Of a DNA stretch of 64,000 nucleotides, positions 63,329 through 64,000 are shown piece after piece (the stretch's first letter is position 1; every line of letters begins with the position of its first letter). Position numbers and translations under genes: made by a program. The notes under the pieces were generated by a model, which was not told the origin of the DNA, did not search any database, and was given only the letters and a program-made list of their open reading frames with translations. The stretch is from Trebonia sp963795335 (GTDB lineage Bacteria > Actinomycetota > Actinomycetes > Streptosporangiales > Streptosporangiaceae), in the NCBI GenBank assembly GCA_963795335.1, contig CAWCHI010000007.1, positions 1 to 64,000 on the forward strand, in the 5' to 3' direction.

Positions 63329-64000
63329 ATGAGCGGATCGCCCGGGCAGCAGAGTTATGACGTGGTGGTCGTCGGCGGCGGGCATAACGGCCTGACCGCG
63401 GCGGCCTACCTGGCCGGGGCGGGCCTGTCGGTCTTGGTGCTCGAGCGGCTCGGCCACCCCGGCGGCGCCGCGGTGTCAGCGCAGGCGTTCCCCGGCTTCC
63501 CGACCCGGCTGTCACGCTACTCCTACCTGGTCTCGCTGCTGCCGGACGCGATCGTGGCCGACCTCGGCCTCGACCTGCGCCTCGTCTCCCGCGCGACCGC
63601 GTCCTACACCCCGGTCCGCCGCGCCGGGGCGGCCGCCGGGCTACTGGTCGAGCGGGCCGAAGGGCCGGCCACGCGGGACAGCTTCCGCGCCCTGACCGGC
63701 TCCGATGACGAGTACGAGGCCTGGCGGGCGTTCTACCGCGCGGTGGGCGAGGTCGCCGCCGTCGTCGCGCCGACCCTGACCGGGCCGCTGCCGCGGGCGT
63801 CGCAGCTGGGTCAGCAGGTCGACCCGGTGATCTGGCGGGACCTGACCGAGCGGCCGCTGGGCGAGGCGGTCGAGCGCCGCTTCCGCGACGACACGGTGCG
63901 GGGCGTGGTCGCGACCGACGCGCTGATCGGTACCTTCGCCCGGATGGACGATCCCACGCTGATCCAGAACCGCTGCTTCCTGTACCACCTCATCGGCAAC
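63329..64000 (+). CDS. Phytoene-dehydrogenase-like FAD-dependent oxidoreductase, 3'-partial
   Basis: ATG 63329 starts MSGSPGQQSYDVVVVGGGHN, then GLTAAAYLAGAGLSVLVLER, a dinucleotide-binding fold (GGGHNG). It continues LGHPGGAAVSAQAFPGFPTR, LSRYSYLVSLLPDAIVADLG and RDSFRALTGSDDEYEAWRAF. The GGGHNGL..AAYLA..G..V.VLE pattern is that of the PYROXD2/CrtI-like amine-oxidase superfamily. The window ends after 224 residues of an expected 500 or so. The substrate is unknown. Confidence 0.9.
   Translation, partial: MSGSPGQQSYDVVVVGGGHNGLTAAAYLAGAGLSVLVLERLGHPGGAAVSAQAFPGFPTRLSRYSYLVSLLPDAIVADLGLDLRLVSRATASYTPVRRAGAAAGLLVERAEGPATRDSFRALTGSDDEYEAWRAFYRAVGEVAAVVAPTLTGPLPRASQLGQQVDPVIWRDLTERPLGEAVERRFRDDTVRGVVATDALIGTFARMDDPTLIQNRCFLYHLIGN

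Overview
The window reads as a high-GC (about 70-75%) actinomycete chromosome. Markers are acyl-CoA carboxylase with a separate epsilon subunit, GAF-ANTAR and PP2C-type signalling proteins, GTG starts, and -10 hexamers 6-7 nt before start codons (leaderless mRNAs). A Streptosporangiales-like origin is my inference. Many genes carry one-base frameshifts that restore a clear family when the frame is switched. This looks like an indel-prone, probably unpolished assembly rather than biological decay.

Layout. 1-8690 is an accessory region with dense frameshifts: a XRE-HTH protein, small hypothetical and membrane proteins, then the most interesting item, an adjacent nuclease-like gene (5265-6188) and Ski2-type DEAH helicase (6174 to about 8690). 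This pair resembles the HamA-HamB pair of the Hachiman anti-phage system. From about 8690 to 10000 the composition drops to moderate GC, with Acidobacteriota-like genes (DUF488 tail, AcpS, a cut-off membrane protein). Genes are truncated at both joins, so this is a chimera or a foreign insertion.

10000-25000 holds a truncated NDMA-type alcohol dehydrogenase, an enoyl-CoA hydratase, a DHA2 exporter, an SPFH/DoxX pair, a DUF1684/LLM-monooxygenase operon, a P450, an MFS transporter, and a NicT nickel/cobalt permease plus CDF exporter behind a cobalamin riboswitch. 24657-30887 is an acyl-CoA module: a TetR regulator, two matching palindromic operators, then etfBA and acyl-CoA carboxylase beta, epsilon and alpha.

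31720-34219 has an ECF sigma factor facing a three-gene operon (secreted protein, DUF6529-like cytochrome b561-type membrane protein, Tat/lipobox Rieske protein). Next come a Ser/Thr kinase, kynureninase, a membrane acyltransferase, a SNF2/SWIM operon joined by a 26-aa mini-ORF, zinc-independent bL31, and a HipBA toxin-antitoxin pair with two palindromic operators.

45800-64000 contains VIT1- and CDF-type metal transporters; a phosphorelay/c-di-GMP block (receiver-PP2C, CHASE3 histidine kinase, receiver, EAL-membrane-GGDEF protein, GAF-ANTAR protein); phosphoglucomutase; a TetR/MFS pair with a palindromic operator; a metallophosphoesterase; a GAF-PAS-GGDEF protein; a CsbD-like protein; and the start of a phytoene-dehydrogenase-like oxidoreductase cut by the window edge. 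I saw no rRNA or tRNA genes, CRISPR arrays or transposases.
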